From Candidatus Gugararchaeum adminiculabundum (lineage in GTDB: Archaea; Micrarchaeota; Micrarchaeia; Burarchaeales; Gugararchaeaceae), in assembly GCA_902384795.1 (NCBI GenBank), contig CABMDC010000017.1, positions 1-64,000 of the forward strand: 64,000 nt of DNA, written 5' to 3'. The translations under genes were made by a program, and so were the position numbers. The stretch's first letter is position 1; the number at the start of each line of letters is the position of its first letter. Under the pieces are notes generated by a model. That model worked only from the letters and a program-made list of their open reading frames with translations. It searched no databases and was not told the DNA's origin. This document shows, piece by piece, positions 1 to 10,260 of the stretch.

Positions 1-2
1 AA

Positions 3-536
3 TTGGGATGGCACAAGAGGAATGACTGGAACTTGACCGAGGCGGATTATTTCAAAATGGCTGGCGGAAAAACAGGGGCGCTGATTGCGGCAGCTGCCGA
101 AGTTGGTGCGTACCTTGGAAATGCCAATGGAGATGTGCAAAAAGCGATGAAGAGTTTTGGAATGAATGTTGGCATTGCATTTCAAATACAAGATGATGTG
201 CTGAACCTGGTTGGCGAGGAGGAGAAGTACAAGAAGGAGATTGGCGGGGACATTACCGAGGGAAAAAGAACCCTGGCTGTTTTGCACGCAATGGCCAAAT
301 TGGGAAAGAATGACGCCCAGGAACTGAAGAGGATTATTGATTCCAAGAGCAGCGACCAGAAGCAGATTCTGAAGGCGATCGAATTGATGAACAGGAGCGG
401 TTCGATTGAGTATGCGAAATCAAAGGCAAAGGAGCTGGTTGTGAAAGCCAAGGAAGAGCTGAAGAAATTGCCCAGGAACGCTTCTGCTGAAAAGCTGAAT
501 ATGCTGTCTGATTTTCTGATTGAGCGGGAGTATTAG
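3..536 (+). CDS. Polyprenyl (geranylgeranyl/farnesyl) diphosphate synthase, C-terminal part; truncated by window edge
   Basis: FQIQDDVLNL..GGDITEGKRTL resembles the second Asp-rich motif and C-terminus of trans-prenyltransferases; ORF open to the window edge. Confidence 0.85.
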   Translation: MGWHKRNDWNLTEADYFKMAGGKTGALIAAAAEVGAYLGNANGDVQKAMKSFGMNVGIAFQIQDDVLNLVGEEEKYKKEIGGDITEGKRTLAVLHAMAKLGKNDAQELKRIIDSKSSDQKQILKAIELMNRSGSIEYAKSKAKELVVKAKEELKKLPRNASAEKLNMLSDFLIEREY

Positions 537-1042
537 AATTCTTTTTTCATAAATTCAATGAAATCCGCGAGCGAGCGCTTCTGCTTTAAAGTGATTTGGT
601 TCCATTTTTCAATTGCTTTCTTGTAATCTTCCAGTTGTTGCTGGTAGGCTCGCGCATCCTGCAGATACTGTTTTGCTTCCTCCCCTTCTGGGAACCATTT
701 TTCCTTGCATGCGCGGGAAGGGAGCGAAACTAATTCGCCTTTTTCATTTGCACTGAAGGGATAGACGCGGCAGAGGAACGGGCGTGCTGCGTGCACGCTG
801 CACCCTTTTCCATTGAAGAGAATGCATGAATTGTTCATCTGTTTTTGGAGAACCAGGAGTTTTTCTTTGCCATTTAAAATGAAGGCTGGCTCTCCGCGCT
901 CGCGCTCCTTCCGGTCATCAATAACATCCAGGAATAGAACTGCTGAGATGCCTGTTTCTTTTTCCACTCTTGCCGCATCCTGCGGAGTAACGAGAATCAG
1001 GTGATTGGTGCAGCATTTGTTGCATCTTTGGCAGGAAGTCAT
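533..1042 (-). CDS. YkgJ-type CxxCxxCC cysteine-cluster protein
   Basis: MTSCQRCNKCC N-terminus, later C..GCSVHAARPFLCRVYPF; internal ATG at 1042 overlaps the thiC stop (ATGA). Confidence 0.8.
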   Translation of the reverse strand: MTSCQRCNKCCTNHLILVTPQDAARVEKETGISAVLFLDVIDDRKERERGEPAFILNGKEKLLVLQKQMNNSCILFNGKGCSVHAARPFLCRVYPFSANEKGELVSLPSRACKEKWFPEGEEAKQYLQDARAYQQQLEDYKKAIEKWNQITLKQKRSLADFIEFMKKEF

Positions 1043-2280
1043 TTTTTCACTTGAGGTGAATGCGTAGCGTGGATTTTTGCCATTTCCTTTTCGCTGATTT
1101 TCCGCGAAGCTGCCATGGGGCAGAGCGCGAGGCACATGGTGCACGGTGCCTTGTCCTTTACATTAACTGGAACCTGGGGAATTGAAAGCTTGTTTTGCGT
1201 TGTCCAGTCCAGATTGAAGCGCGCCTTTGCCATTTCATTTTCCTTTTCCATGAACCCCTTGCGCTTTTTCACAACATCCGCCGCAGTGGCGGCGATTTTG
1301 AATGCTATTACTCCGTCGCGGATTTGCTCCAAATTCGGGAGCGACCAGTGCTCGCTGGGAGTAAGAACGCACAGGAATTCTACGCCGGAAATTGCCGCCT
1401 GGGTGGCGCCAATCGCCGCATTGATGTGGTCATAGGGCATGGCGCGGTCAGTGACCAAAGGGCCGAGAACGTAATAGGGCGCATTGTGCTGCACTTTCTT
1501 CTGGAGCTTCATGCATTCGTCAATTTTGTCAAAGGGCATGTGGCCCGGGCCTTCGCAGAATACGGGAACTTTCCGTTCCCTGCTTCTTAAAACTAAATCG
1601 CCCTGAACTTTCATTTCCAGAAGCATCGCCTCGTCCATGGAATCTGCCAAACAACCGGGGCGCAGGGAATCTCCGATGCTCAGGGCGCAGCCAGTGCCGG
1701 ACATAATGTCTAGAATTTGATCGAAATTTCTTAGGAGAGGGTTTTCTTTTCCTGTTTCACTCATGTATCGCGCAAGAATGCCTCCTCCGCGTGAAACTAT
1801 TTTCGTGATGCGCTTTCTTAGGGCGAGCTTGGCTCCCTCTTGCGTGATGGCTGCGTGAATTGTGAGGAAAGATGCGCCGATTTTCACATGGTCTTCAATT
1901 GCCTTTAGGAACGGCTCGTCGCTGGTGGCATCTGAGCAGTTGTAAATCGGAACAGTTCCCACTGGCACGCTTGAATAGTCGAGGATTGCCTGCAGGGTTT
2001 GGTTGGTGTCCTTGGTTGAAAGATCCATCACCGTGTCGGTTCCGTGCAGTTCGGCCACCCGGACTTTTTGCAGTTCCTGCTCGAGCGGAGAGGCTAAATT
2101 CACCCCCAAATTGGTGTTTAGTTTGGTTGAAAGATTGTAGCCAAGCAGGACCGCATGCTCGTTGCCCTTGTGCTTTAGAGGGATTACGCGGCCGCTTGCA
2201 ATGTCATTTTCCAGTTGCCTGAGATCGGCCCCTTCCCTGGCAGCGAGCTCGGCAAGGCTCAGTTTAACCATAGTTACCAT
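1039..2280 (-). CDS. thiC: Phosphomethylpyrimidine synthase ThiC
   Basis: FCEGPGHMPFDKI, YYVLGPLVTDRAMPYDHINAAIG, C-terminal CTMCLALCPM Fe-S motif. Confidence 0.97.
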   Translation of the reverse strand: MVTMVKLSLAELAAREGADLRQLENDIASGRVIPLKHKGNEHAVLLGYNLSTKLNTNLGVNLASPLEQELQKVRVAELHGTDTVMDLSTKDTNQTLQAILDYSSVPVGTVPIYNCSDATSDEPFLKAIEDHVKIGASFLTIHAAITQEGAKLALRKRITKIVSRGGGILARYMSETGKENPLLRNFDQILDIMSGTGCALSIGDSLRPGCLADSMDEAMLLEMKVQGDLVLRSRERKVPVFCEGPGHMPFDKIDECMKLQKKVQHNAPYYVLGPLVTDRAMPYDHINAAIGATQAAISGVEFLCVLTPSEHWSLPNLEQIRDGVIAFKIAATAADVVKKRKGFMEKENEMAKARFNLDWTTQNKLSIPQVPVNVKDKAPCTMCLALCPMAASRKISEKEMAKIHATHSPQVKK

Positions 2281-2343
2281 TTTATACTACGCAATAATAA
2301 AAGGGTATATCAGGCGATTGGACCGAGGGAAGAGGAAGGCGAA

Positions 2344-2883
2344 ATGATACCATTGGCACTAAAGGGCGGGCTTCAGACACCGTGCGATTCGTGCAACGGA
2401 AAATGCTGCAAGCACTATGCCATTACGCTAAGCGCACATGATTTGGCGCGCCTTTCAAAAACCCTGAACATGCACCCCAGGGAATTCACCCGCGCGATTG
2501 AGGCGGAGAAGATTAACACCAAGGTATTCCCGGCAGTGATTAACGGGAAATATATGCAGCTGTTCCTGGCGAAAAAGGAAAACGGCTATTGCACTTTCTT
2601 TTCCGAGGAAACTCAAAAATGCAGGATTCACGCGCACCGGCCGCTCGCCTGCAGAGCCTACCCATTTACCCGGGAGAAATTCGTGGTTAAGAACAGGAAG
2701 AACTCCATCTGCCCTGCGAAATGGCGGGCGAAGCATGTGGAAAGGGGCAAGGTGCTCCATGACCTGGTGAGGCTGGAGGAAGAGCTGAAGATGCACGATG
2801 CGGCAGTGATGAGGGTGAATATCCGGACAGGGGGCAAGGCGGATTTGGGCAGATTCCTCGAAGAACTCGTCAGTTCGGTCTAA
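2344..2883 (+). CDS. YkgJ-type cysteine-cluster protein (second copy, divergent from thiC)
   Basis: MIPLALKGGLQTPCDSCNGKCCKHYAITLS; CRIHAHRPLACRAYPF; ATG at 2344. Confidence 0.8.
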   Translation: MIPLALKGGLQTPCDSCNGKCCKHYAITLSAHDLARLSKTLNMHPREFTRAIEAEKINTKVFPAVINGKYMQLFLAKKENGYCTFFSEETQKCRIHAHRPLACRAYPFTREKFVVKNRKNSICPAKWRAKHVERGKVLHDLVRLEEELKMHDAAVMRVNIRTGGKADLGRFLEELVSSV

Positions 2884-2899
2884 CTTTTTAAAGAGTGAA

Positions 2900-4516
2900 T
2901 TATCTTTGCTCGTCGTTCCATAAACCAGTATGCAGCAATCCAGCAGGACTGTTCTCAAACGCGTCTTGAATTTTCTCCAGTTCTCCTTTGCGGCCCGTGG
3001 CGCGCACTGTGAACCAGCGCATGGCGAAATAGTCCGCATCAAGCCCTTCTTTTGATAGATCAACCTGGATTTTGGCTGAAGCCCCGGATTTATCAAGTAG
3101 GTAACTGCCAAACCGCTCGATATTGTCTCCGTCCCCATAATTGGCGATGAATTTTCCGTAAGAACCTGCGTTTAGCAAGGTTGTAAGCCAGTAATTTGCA
3201 TCCTCGCCTGGCTCGTCTTTTCTTAGAATTGTGATTATCCTTAGCTGCATCTCAGTGTTACTAATCCACTCGCAGGGAAGAGGCTGCAAAATAATCTTGA
3301 ATGGATTTTTACTTTCCCAGGATTTTAGCGCAGGGTTTTTTACGTCGCTTAGAAACTCTCCGAGCTTTTCCATGTTTTCCAGGAACATGTTCATAAAATC
3401 TGCAAGGCGCCTTGTCTCGAGTGATTCCTCTAATTCAATGTAACCTTTTTTGATTCTGATGCTGAAGCCTACGTTGGATATTATGATGCGGGGATCATCA
3501 TAGATATTAACCCCTCCGAAAGAGCCGAAGTTTATGTTTGTATTGATTCCTGGCAGAAAAACTAAGCTCGCTTCTCCCGTTGCAGAGAATTCAATGCCTG
3601 CCGCTTTTAGGAAATCCAGGGCTATTTTTAGAAGGTCTGGGTCGGCTATTGCAAGGGGCCTTACCCTGTCGCTTGACATTTCCAGGAAGAGTACGTCGGC
3701 GTTCGTTGTTCTTAGGAGAGGTGAAAGGCGCTTAGATCCTTCAGCTTCCAGAAAGATTGGAATTATATGTGTTTTTACAGGAGCTTCTGGGCCTAATCCC
3801 TCACTTATATCGACTGCTAGATTGTTTGAACCGCTTGCATTCACGTAAGTGAGCCACATTTTTTCTGCGTTGCTCAAACGCTTAGGATTGAGTTTCGCAA
3901 GTTTTGCAAGAATGGAGGGATTTTCAGGGGCCGTAATTGCCCCATGCACAGGGACCAGGGCGGTAGTGGAAACAGGAGGAAGTTGCGCTTCTTGAACCCC
4001 TGAAAGTTCGGGAGTGTCTTGGGGAAGAGCGAATGATTTTGGGAGATTGAAGGCAGCTGCGAGCCTTAGAAGATTGGAATAACCGCATCCTTTGAATTTT
4101 TCGAGTATTTCGAGCGGAACCGCATCAAACTGGCGAGTTTCGACATGGTGGCTGTCCAAAACGAATCTTTTGGTTCCAACAATCCCATGGCTTGACCCCT
4201 GGTCCTGAATTTCGCCCATCATGTAGAAGAGAGGAGTGTCGATTATGTTGGTGTTTGAAGCAAAATACATCTCAATTCCCCTGCGGCCGCCGTATTCAAC
4301 CACTCTTCCGCCCAGGTAAATTGTTCTCCTGCTTCTTTCTACCCCGACCTGGAAACGATTAAGAAGCGCGTTGACTGGGAATTCGCCATTCAGAAAGAGT
4401 ACTCTTCCGGTTGAAATTGAAGCATCCGCCATTCTATTTAGCACATGGTTCAGAGTAGGGGCATTGCCTTTAGTATCTCCTCGGGGAACTAGTTTTCCGA
4501 CCATTTGCTTACCCAC
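2900..4516 (-). CDS. Hypothetical protein, 538 aa
   Basis: Long ORF, no recognised family; promoter-like AT-rich sequence upstream. Confidence 0.7.
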   Translation of the reverse strand: MGKQMVGKLVPRGDTKGNAPTLNHVLNRMADASISTGRVLFLNGEFPVNALLNRFQVGVERSRRTIYLGGRVVEYGGRRGIEMYFASNTNIIDTPLFYMMGEIQDQGSSHGIVGTKRFVLDSHHVETRQFDAVPLEILEKFKGCGYSNLLRLAAAFNLPKSFALPQDTPELSGVQEAQLPPVSTTALVPVHGAITAPENPSILAKLAKLNPKRLSNAEKMWLTYVNASGSNNLAVDISEGLGPEAPVKTHIIPIFLEAEGSKRLSPLLRTTNADVLFLEMSSDRVRPLAIADPDLLKIALDFLKAAGIEFSATGEASLVFLPGINTNINFGSFGGVNIYDDPRIIISNVGFSIRIKKGYIELEESLETRRLADFMNMFLENMEKLGEFLSDVKNPALKSWESKNPFKIILQPLPCEWISNTEMQLRIITILRKDEPGEDANYWLTTLLNAGSYGKFIANYGDGDNIERFGSYLLDKSGASAKIQVDLSKEGLDADYFAMRWFTVRATGRKGELEKIQDAFENSPAGLLHTGLWNDEQR

Positions 4517-4607
4517 CTATATTTGGAAGTCTGACCTTATAAGCTTACACACCGGTTAACATAGATTACCATAGCCTTATTAATCGATTTTCCCATAATT
4601 TAGGCAT

Positions 4608-5369
4608 ATGCCCGGATATGTGGACTTGGAGCGGACTATAGAATCATACCAAGACAGCAGGATAGGCTCGGATGAACTGCTTCAATGCGTTCGTTCCCAA
4701 CCGGATCCGGCTCCACCTAAAATCCATGAGGATATTGTCAGGGCTTACGCCCTTATCGCGCAAAAAGAGCCTGGAAGGCTCTTGATTGATGAAATGAAGT
4801 GGGCGTTCACGTTAATCATATCCTATTTGCGTGTTGCAGAGGAAACATGGGGCTTTGCAAATGAAACGTATTCGATGCTTCCGAATCTGGTTGAGGCTGG
4901 AATATGCTGCAATAACGAGTTTGTTAACAATGCGGTTGCAATGTTCCTTTTTGAAATAATGTTTGACGGAGCTGACACGGGTTTCCGCATAACCCGGGGA
5001 ATAGTTGATGCAGTAAAAACAAAACCAGAAGACTCCGTTGTTGTTTCGATTTGTTCTGCGGCGATATTGGAACATAATGAAAGGTTCGAAACCTGCTTTG
5101 AGGTAGAAAACGAATGCAACCTGACCAAATTTTTAGGAGTTGTTTCGGTTTTGGATTCACTGCTAGAGCAAGCGCAAAAATTCGGACTTAAAAGCAGGGA
5201 GGTAGAAGCAGCCTCCGGGATAATGTCGGATACCCGCGCCTTGGCAGTGCCTGGAGCTGAAATTAACAATTTCAAGATTCTGGAAGTCATAAAACGCGCG
5301 CAATCCGTTCTTCCAGGGTTAAGTAAAGGAGTTTCCAGCGCCAGAAAAAACTACCTCCCTTCAAATTAA
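4608..5369 (+). CDS. Hypothetical protein, 253 aa, helical
   Basis: Long ORF, TATA-like sequence upstream. Confidence 0.65.
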   Translation: MPGYVDLERTIESYQDSRIGSDELLQCVRSQPDPAPPKIHEDIVRAYALIAQKEPGRLLIDEMKWAFTLIISYLRVAEETWGFANETYSMLPNLVEAGICCNNEFVNNAVAMFLFEIMFDGADTGFRITRGIVDAVKTKPEDSVVVSICSAAILEHNERFETCFEVENECNLTKFLGVVSVLDSLLEQAQKFGLKSREVEAASGIMSDTRALAVPGAEINNFKILEVIKRAQSVLPGLSKGVSSARKNYLPSN

Positions 5370-5452
5370 CTTAAGTGCAGAGTAGTCGAGTTTTTGTCCT
5401 GATAGACCCGAAATGATTCAGCTTTTTAAAGGCTAGAGTCCAAAGTATTTGC

Positions 5453-6463
5453 ATGAGTGGGGAGACTGATTTTTCATACGCAAAAGCCGGGGTAAATGTT
5501 GCTACCATAAGGCAGATGCAGAAAAAAATAAACAAGTCGATTGCTTCAACTAAAAACGAATTCTCAATGCCTGTTTACGGGCACTATGCCGGAATGTTCA
5601 AAGCTGGGAAAAATACGCTGGCTGTTCACTGCGACGGGGTTGGAAGCAAAGTGCTGGTGGCCCAGGAACTTGGGAAGTACGATACGGTTGGGATAGACGC
5701 AATTGCCATGAATGTGAATGACATGGTGTGCATTGGCGCCCAGCCGGCTGTCTGCGTTGACTATATTGCGCTGGAAAGGCAGGATGATGTGCTTGTTTCC
5801 GAATTGATGAAAGGGCTGATTAAGGGAGCGAAATACTCGAATTGCGCGATTGTTGGCGGCGAAACCGCAATAATGCCTGATGTGATCAAGGGAATTCAAG
5901 ATAAAACTGGATTTGATTTGGCAGTAACGTGCGTCGGGTTTGTGAAAGGAAGATTAATCACTGGAAAGGACTTGAGAAAAGGCGATGTGCTGGTTGGGCT
6001 TGAGGCGAGCGGGATTCATTCCAATGGCTATACGCTTGCTAGGAGATTGTTGCCTGCTGATGAGTGGGGAGAAAAAATGTTAACTCCGACTCGAATTTAT
6101 GTGAAGCAGGTACTGGAAATGATTGGCAAGACCAATGTTCATGGAATTGCGCACATTACTGGCGGCGCGTTTTCGAAATTGACGCGCATTGGAAGGCAGG
6201 CGCGCGTTGGCTTTGTTTTGGATTCCATGCCCAGGGCGCCTGAGATTTTCCAGGAAATGGGCAGAAAAGTGAATGATGAGCGGGAGATGTATCGCACTTT
6301 CAACATGGGAGTTGGCATGGTTATCGCGGTTGACAAGAATGAGGCTGAGACTATTATTGGAATTGCGCGCAAGAATGGGACAAGGGCGAGCGTAATCGGG
6401 GAAGTTGTGCCCAAGCAGGGAGTAATTCTGGAAAAGCAGGGGAAGAAAATCAGGTTGACTTGA
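5453..6463 (+). CDS. purM: Phosphoribosylformylglycinamidine cyclo-ligase
   Basis: DGVGSKVLVAQELGKYDTVGIDAIAMNVNDMVCIGAQP; IVGGETAIMPD; GIHSNGYTLARRL. Confidence 0.97.
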   Translation: MSGETDFSYAKAGVNVATIRQMQKKINKSIASTKNEFSMPVYGHYAGMFKAGKNTLAVHCDGVGSKVLVAQELGKYDTVGIDAIAMNVNDMVCIGAQPAVCVDYIALERQDDVLVSELMKGLIKGAKYSNCAIVGGETAIMPDVIKGIQDKTGFDLAVTCVGFVKGRLITGKDLRKGDVLVGLEASGIHSNGYTLARRLLPADEWGEKMLTPTRIYVKQVLEMIGKTNVHGIAHITGGAFSKLTRIGRQARVGFVLDSMPRAPEIFQEMGRKVNDEREMYRTFNMGVGMVIAVDKNEAETIIGIARKNGTRASVIGEVVPKQGVILEKQGKKIRLT

Positions 6464-6483
6464 GTTAGTTGGATTAACTAGAT

Positions 6484-8016
6484 TTAGAGCGTGACTTTTC
6501 TCTTTTTCTTGAATTCTTTTATTTTGTCAGCTACTTCGCTTAATTTGATTCTCTCCTGTTTTCCGTCGTTCCTGAAGCGGATTGTGCAGTCGCCTTTTTG
6601 CAAAGAGTCGTAGTCAATTGTTAGCGCATAGGGGACTCCGATTTCATCCGCCCGTGCGTACCTCTTGCCAATGCTGCCTGTTTCTGAGTAGAATGCTTCG
6701 ATTCCCTGCTCTAGGAGTTGTTGGTAAAGCTCCTCTGCTTTTTCAGACAAACCGTCTTTTTTCATTAATGGAAAGATTGCGCAGTCATAGGGAGCGATAA
6801 CTGGAGAAAAATCAAACCAGGCCCAGTCTCTTCCTTCAATGTCCCCTTTGCCGCCGTTTCTGTAGGCTGTTTCAAGAATGCACCAAAGAAGCCTGTCAAC
6901 TCCGAATGATGGCTCGACTACGTATGGGAGAATTTTTGCTTTCCTTTCTTCTATGAAAACTGACAAATCTTGCTTGCTCATTTCAGAGTGAGATTTCAAA
7001 TCAAAATCTGTTCTGTAGGCTATGCCAATGGTTTCAATCTTTCCGTAGCTTGTGACAAATTCCAAATCAAAGTTGCCTCCGGAATAGTGGGGAGTTTCAT
7101 TCTGCCTCAAATGCCTGAACCAGAATTTTTCCTGTGGAAGCCCAAGATGTAAATAGAACTGAGTGGCGCGCGCAATGAAGTATGCCTGGATTTCGTTTGG
7201 AATCGTCTTGTCCTTTACGAAATCTTCGGCTGTTTTTTCTGTGATTTTTCCGCTTCCTTTTTCCCCTTTCTCCTGCTCAGCCCTTGTATAAATCCTGATT
7301 TTCTGTTTTGCGATTGAAGCGAAATTCTCCATTTTTGGAGCTGTTGGGTCAAAGAAGTACTCTAGTTCCATTTGCGTGAATTCGCGTAATCGCACTAATC
7401 CTTGGCGAGGGGAGATTTCATTCCTAAAGGATTTGCCGATTTGCGCAATTCCGATTGGCAATTTTGAACCGTAGTTGCGGAAGATGCGCGGGAAATCCAG
7501 GAAAATTCCCTGCGCTGTTTCCGGCCGGTTGTATCCCGCATTGTCTGCAACAGGGCCGATGTTGGTTTTGAACATGAGATTGAATGCCGCAACCTGTTCG
7601 AGCTTGCCTTTGCAGTTTGGGCAGGCGACTTTTTCATGGACTAACTGCTGGGCGAGATCGTCTGGCGGGAGCCCATCGTAATTTTTGCCTGTTTTTTCTT
7701 CAAGCAGCTTGTCTGCGCGGAATTTTCCCTTGCATTTTACGCAGGTGACAATCGGGTCTGTGAAGTGCGAAACATGGCCGGATGCCTTGAGCACTATTTC
7801 CGGCAGAATTAGTGAGGTTTCAATCTCGTGGAACCCGTCGCGCTGGATGATGAATTTTCTCCATTCGTGCTGAATCTTCCTTTTGATGGCAGCGCCGACC
7901 GGGCCATAGTCGTAAAACCCGCCCGTGGTGCCGTAGATTTCATTGGAAGGGATGAGAATGTTCCTTTTGAGGACTATTTCCAGGATTTCGTTTCTTTCCT
8001 CTGAATTGCCTGCCAT
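6484..8016 (-). CDS. glyS: Glycyl-tRNA synthetase (archaeal/eukaryal alpha2 type)
   Basis: GFYDYGPVGAAIKRKIQHEWRKF, PETAQGIFLDF, SFRNEISPRQGLVRLREFTQMELEYF. Confidence 0.97.
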   Translation of the reverse strand: MAGNSEERNEILEIVLKRNILIPSNEIYGTTGGFYDYGPVGAAIKRKIQHEWRKFIIQRDGFHEIETSLILPEIVLKASGHVSHFTDPIVTCVKCKGKFRADKLLEEKTGKNYDGLPPDDLAQQLVHEKVACPNCKGKLEQVAAFNLMFKTNIGPVADNAGYNRPETAQGIFLDFPRIFRNYGSKLPIGIAQIGKSFRNEISPRQGLVRLREFTQMELEYFFDPTAPKMENFASIAKQKIRIYTRAEQEKGEKGSGKITEKTAEDFVKDKTIPNEIQAYFIARATQFYLHLGLPQEKFWFRHLRQNETPHYSGGNFDLEFVTSYGKIETIGIAYRTDFDLKSHSEMSKQDLSVFIEERKAKILPYVVEPSFGVDRLLWCILETAYRNGGKGDIEGRDWAWFDFSPVIAPYDCAIFPLMKKDGLSEKAEELYQQLLEQGIEAFYSETGSIGKRYARADEIGVPYALTIDYDSLQKGDCTIRFRNDGKQERIKLSEVADKIKEFKKKRKVTL

Positions 8017-8185
8017 AGGAGGGCATTTGGGCGCTTAAAATTATTAATGGTTGATGAATGCCTGGACGAAAGGCTTAAATACATTAAAACCCATAATAAA
8101 TAACATAAGCTAAAAATCATCAGTTTGTTTAAAAAGTATTTCATACAGAAGATAAAATGGTAGAGAAATTTAGTGGTGGGGTAGA

Positions 8186-9466
8186 ATGAATATTGAGTTG
8201 AAACAGGGACCTAGACCTAGTGCTAGCAAACCCAAGGGCGCGTATTTTGAAAAAATCGCCTCGCAGGTCCAGAACACGCTGAACATGGTTGAAGCGATTG
8301 TTTCGGATTTTGCCGAAAGGGATGCTGGCCGCGGGAATTACGGGACCAACAGGATTTTGGCGAGCGTTAGCAGGATGGTATCGTTTACTTACGAGAAGCT
8401 GGATGAGCCAGGAAGCGAGCATGCGCGGAAAACCGTGGCGAGCAGCCTGCACAGGATGCTGAAGGAAGTGTTTGCGCTTGTGGAAGAGAAAAAAGGCGAA
8501 AGCAACGAGGACCTGCGGAACAATGCCGCTGCCCTGGAAATGCTGGCGCAAATGCTGGGGAATCTGGCCTCAAAGCTTGAAAAGGAAGAGCCGCAGGGGC
8601 CTGACCAGGACAATGGGTTCCGGAAACACATGCTTGAAACAGTCAGGAGAATCAGGAGCGAGCCGAGCTATGCCGCAAGGCTGAGGCATGACCTGTTTGA
8701 CCTGTGCGCCAATATCCACACTGCCACCAGCCTGGTTTCTGTGGAAGGGGATGCCCTGGGGGAGAAAATGAGAACAGGGCTTCTTGCGGAATACGAAACG
8801 CTTCATGGTGCGGTAAAAACAGGCTTGAATGAAAAGAGCAGCGACGACGACCTGCTTAGGCTTGCTGGCATGCTTTTGGAGTACAAGAGGAAATATCTGG
8901 AATTCGCGAAAGCATGTGAATCCCCTGGGAAGAGGGGGAAGGCGGTATTGCGCGCTGAAAGGCTGGATCTGTACATAGCTGAGCTCAAGGGCGAAAGGGA
9001 CAGGGAACACGTGCCCATTGACTTGACAGTGAAGCTGACCGAGCTTATCAGGATGAGGGACGGGAAAGTCTGGCTTGTGAATCGTTTGGAACAGGGGCTT
9101 TGGGTCAGTGTGAGCGAGTTTGGGCTGAACAGGACTTTGGATAACTTGATTTCAAACGCATTGGAAGCAGCGCGAAAAACCGGGGCTGAAACAGCGATGG
9201 TTGTGCTTTCGCGCGAAGGGGATTATGCGGTCGTAAAGGTGAAGAATGTTGCAATTCTAGATGAGGAAGCCAGGGAACTGATAAATTCGGGCAGAATATT
9301 TGAAAAAGGGGTTTCAACCAGTGAGGGAAAGGGGCATGGCTATGGATTGCTGACTGCCAGGGTGTTTGCGCAGAAGAACGACGCCAGGGTTCGCTCAGGA
9401 GTATTGGACGGGGATATTGTGGAGATTGAAGTGAGGATTCCTGTTTGCGAGCCGCCAGCCGCCTAG
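8186..9466 (+). CDS. Atypical soluble histidine kinase-like ATPase
   Basis: N-box DNLISNALEAARK, FEKGVSTSEGKGHGYGL (HATPase G-boxes), upstream LRHDLFDLCANI resembling a divergent H-box; no obvious TM segment. Confidence 0.7.
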   Translation: MNIELKQGPRPSASKPKGAYFEKIASQVQNTLNMVEAIVSDFAERDAGRGNYGTNRILASVSRMVSFTYEKLDEPGSEHARKTVASSLHRMLKEVFALVEEKKGESNEDLRNNAAALEMLAQMLGNLASKLEKEEPQGPDQDNGFRKHMLETVRRIRSEPSYAARLRHDLFDLCANIHTATSLVSVEGDALGEKMRTGLLAEYETLHGAVKTGLNEKSSDDDLLRLAGMLLEYKRKYLEFAKACESPGKRGKAVLRAERLDLYIAELKGERDREHVPIDLTVKLTELIRMRDGKVWLVNRLEQGLWVSVSEFGLNRTLDNLISNALEAARKTGAETAMVVLSREGDYAVVKVKNVAILDEEARELINSGRIFEKGVSTSEGKGHGYGLLTARVFAQKNDARVRSGVLDGDIVEIEVRIPVCEPPAA

Positions 9467-9504
9467 GGCTAGCGGTTCGTTTTAAAAGGATTAGAGTGCT
9501 AACT

Positions 9505-10260
9505 ATGACCATGGCTTTTAGGGATAACTCCAAAGGTAGCTTTAGGGATAAGCGCAGCGGAATGATGCGCAGGACCAGGGACAGGCTCAGGCTCGCCTAT
9601 TCGAACGAGGATAAGCTGGTTGGCCAGGTAGTGAATGCAATCGAGGATTCCGATAGGACCGTGAACCTGTTTTCCGAGAGGCTACGCGAGTGGTATGCTG
9701 TTTATGACCCGGAGCTCAAGAACGCGGACAATGTGAAGTATGCGAAAGCCGTTCTTGAGGCAAAGGAAAGGGAAGAGGGAACCGTTGGCGGAAAAGTCAA
9801 GCTCGAGGACGTGGAAGTGATGAGAACGCTTGCACGCGAGATTGTTTCGCTTTCTGAATTGCGCTCAAGCCTTGAGGCCTACCAGAAGCAATTGGCTGAA
9901 AGGATTTGCCCGAATGTTTGCCAATTGACCGAGGCGGCCGTGGCTGCCAAATTGATTGCCAATGCTGGTTCCATGCAGAGGCTGGCGACATTGCCTGCCA
10001 GCACCATTCAGGTGCTTGGGGCTGAGAAGGCGCTGTTCAAGCATTTGAAATCAGGCTCGCCTCCTCCGAAGCACGGGATTATTTTCCAGCATGCGTACAT
10101 CTCCACTGCGCCCAAGAAGCAAAGGGGAAGGATTGCGCGCGCGCTGGCTACGAAGATTGCAATTGCTACTAAAGCGGACTTTTTCACCAAGAATAACATT
10201 GCGCCAAAATTGCGCGATGATTTTGAAAAGCGCGTAAGGCAGATTAGGGAAAAAGGATGA
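9505..10260 (+). CDS. nop5: Nop5/Nop56-like C/D box RNP core protein
   Basis: Nop-domain: ICPNVCQLTEAAVAAKLIANAGSMQRLATLPASTIQVLGAEKALFKHLKSGSPPPKHGIIFQHAYI. Confidence 0.93.
   Translation: MTMAFRDNSKGSFRDKRSGMMRRTRDRLRLAYSNEDKLVGQVVNAIEDSDRTVNLFSERLREWYAVYDPELKNADNVKYAKAVLEAKEREEGTVGGKVKLEDVEVMRTLAREIVSLSELRSSLEAYQKQLAERICPNVCQLTEAAVAAKLIANAGSMQRLATLPASTIQVLGAEKALFKHLKSGSPPPKHGIIFQHAYISTAPKKQRGRIARALATKIAIATKADFFTKNNIAPKLRDDFEKRVRQIREKG

Noticed and set aside
2281-2343. TPP riboswitch upstream of thiC
   Set aside because: The intergenic region is only ~60 bp and lacks the conserved CUGAGA-type elements.
2455-3138. Long antisense ORF over the second YkgJ gene (227 aa), and similar shadow ORFs (e.g. 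8570-9010, 21175-21663, 43733-44194)
   Set aside because: Antisense to well-supported genes, no family resemblance, typical GC-driven shadow ORFs.
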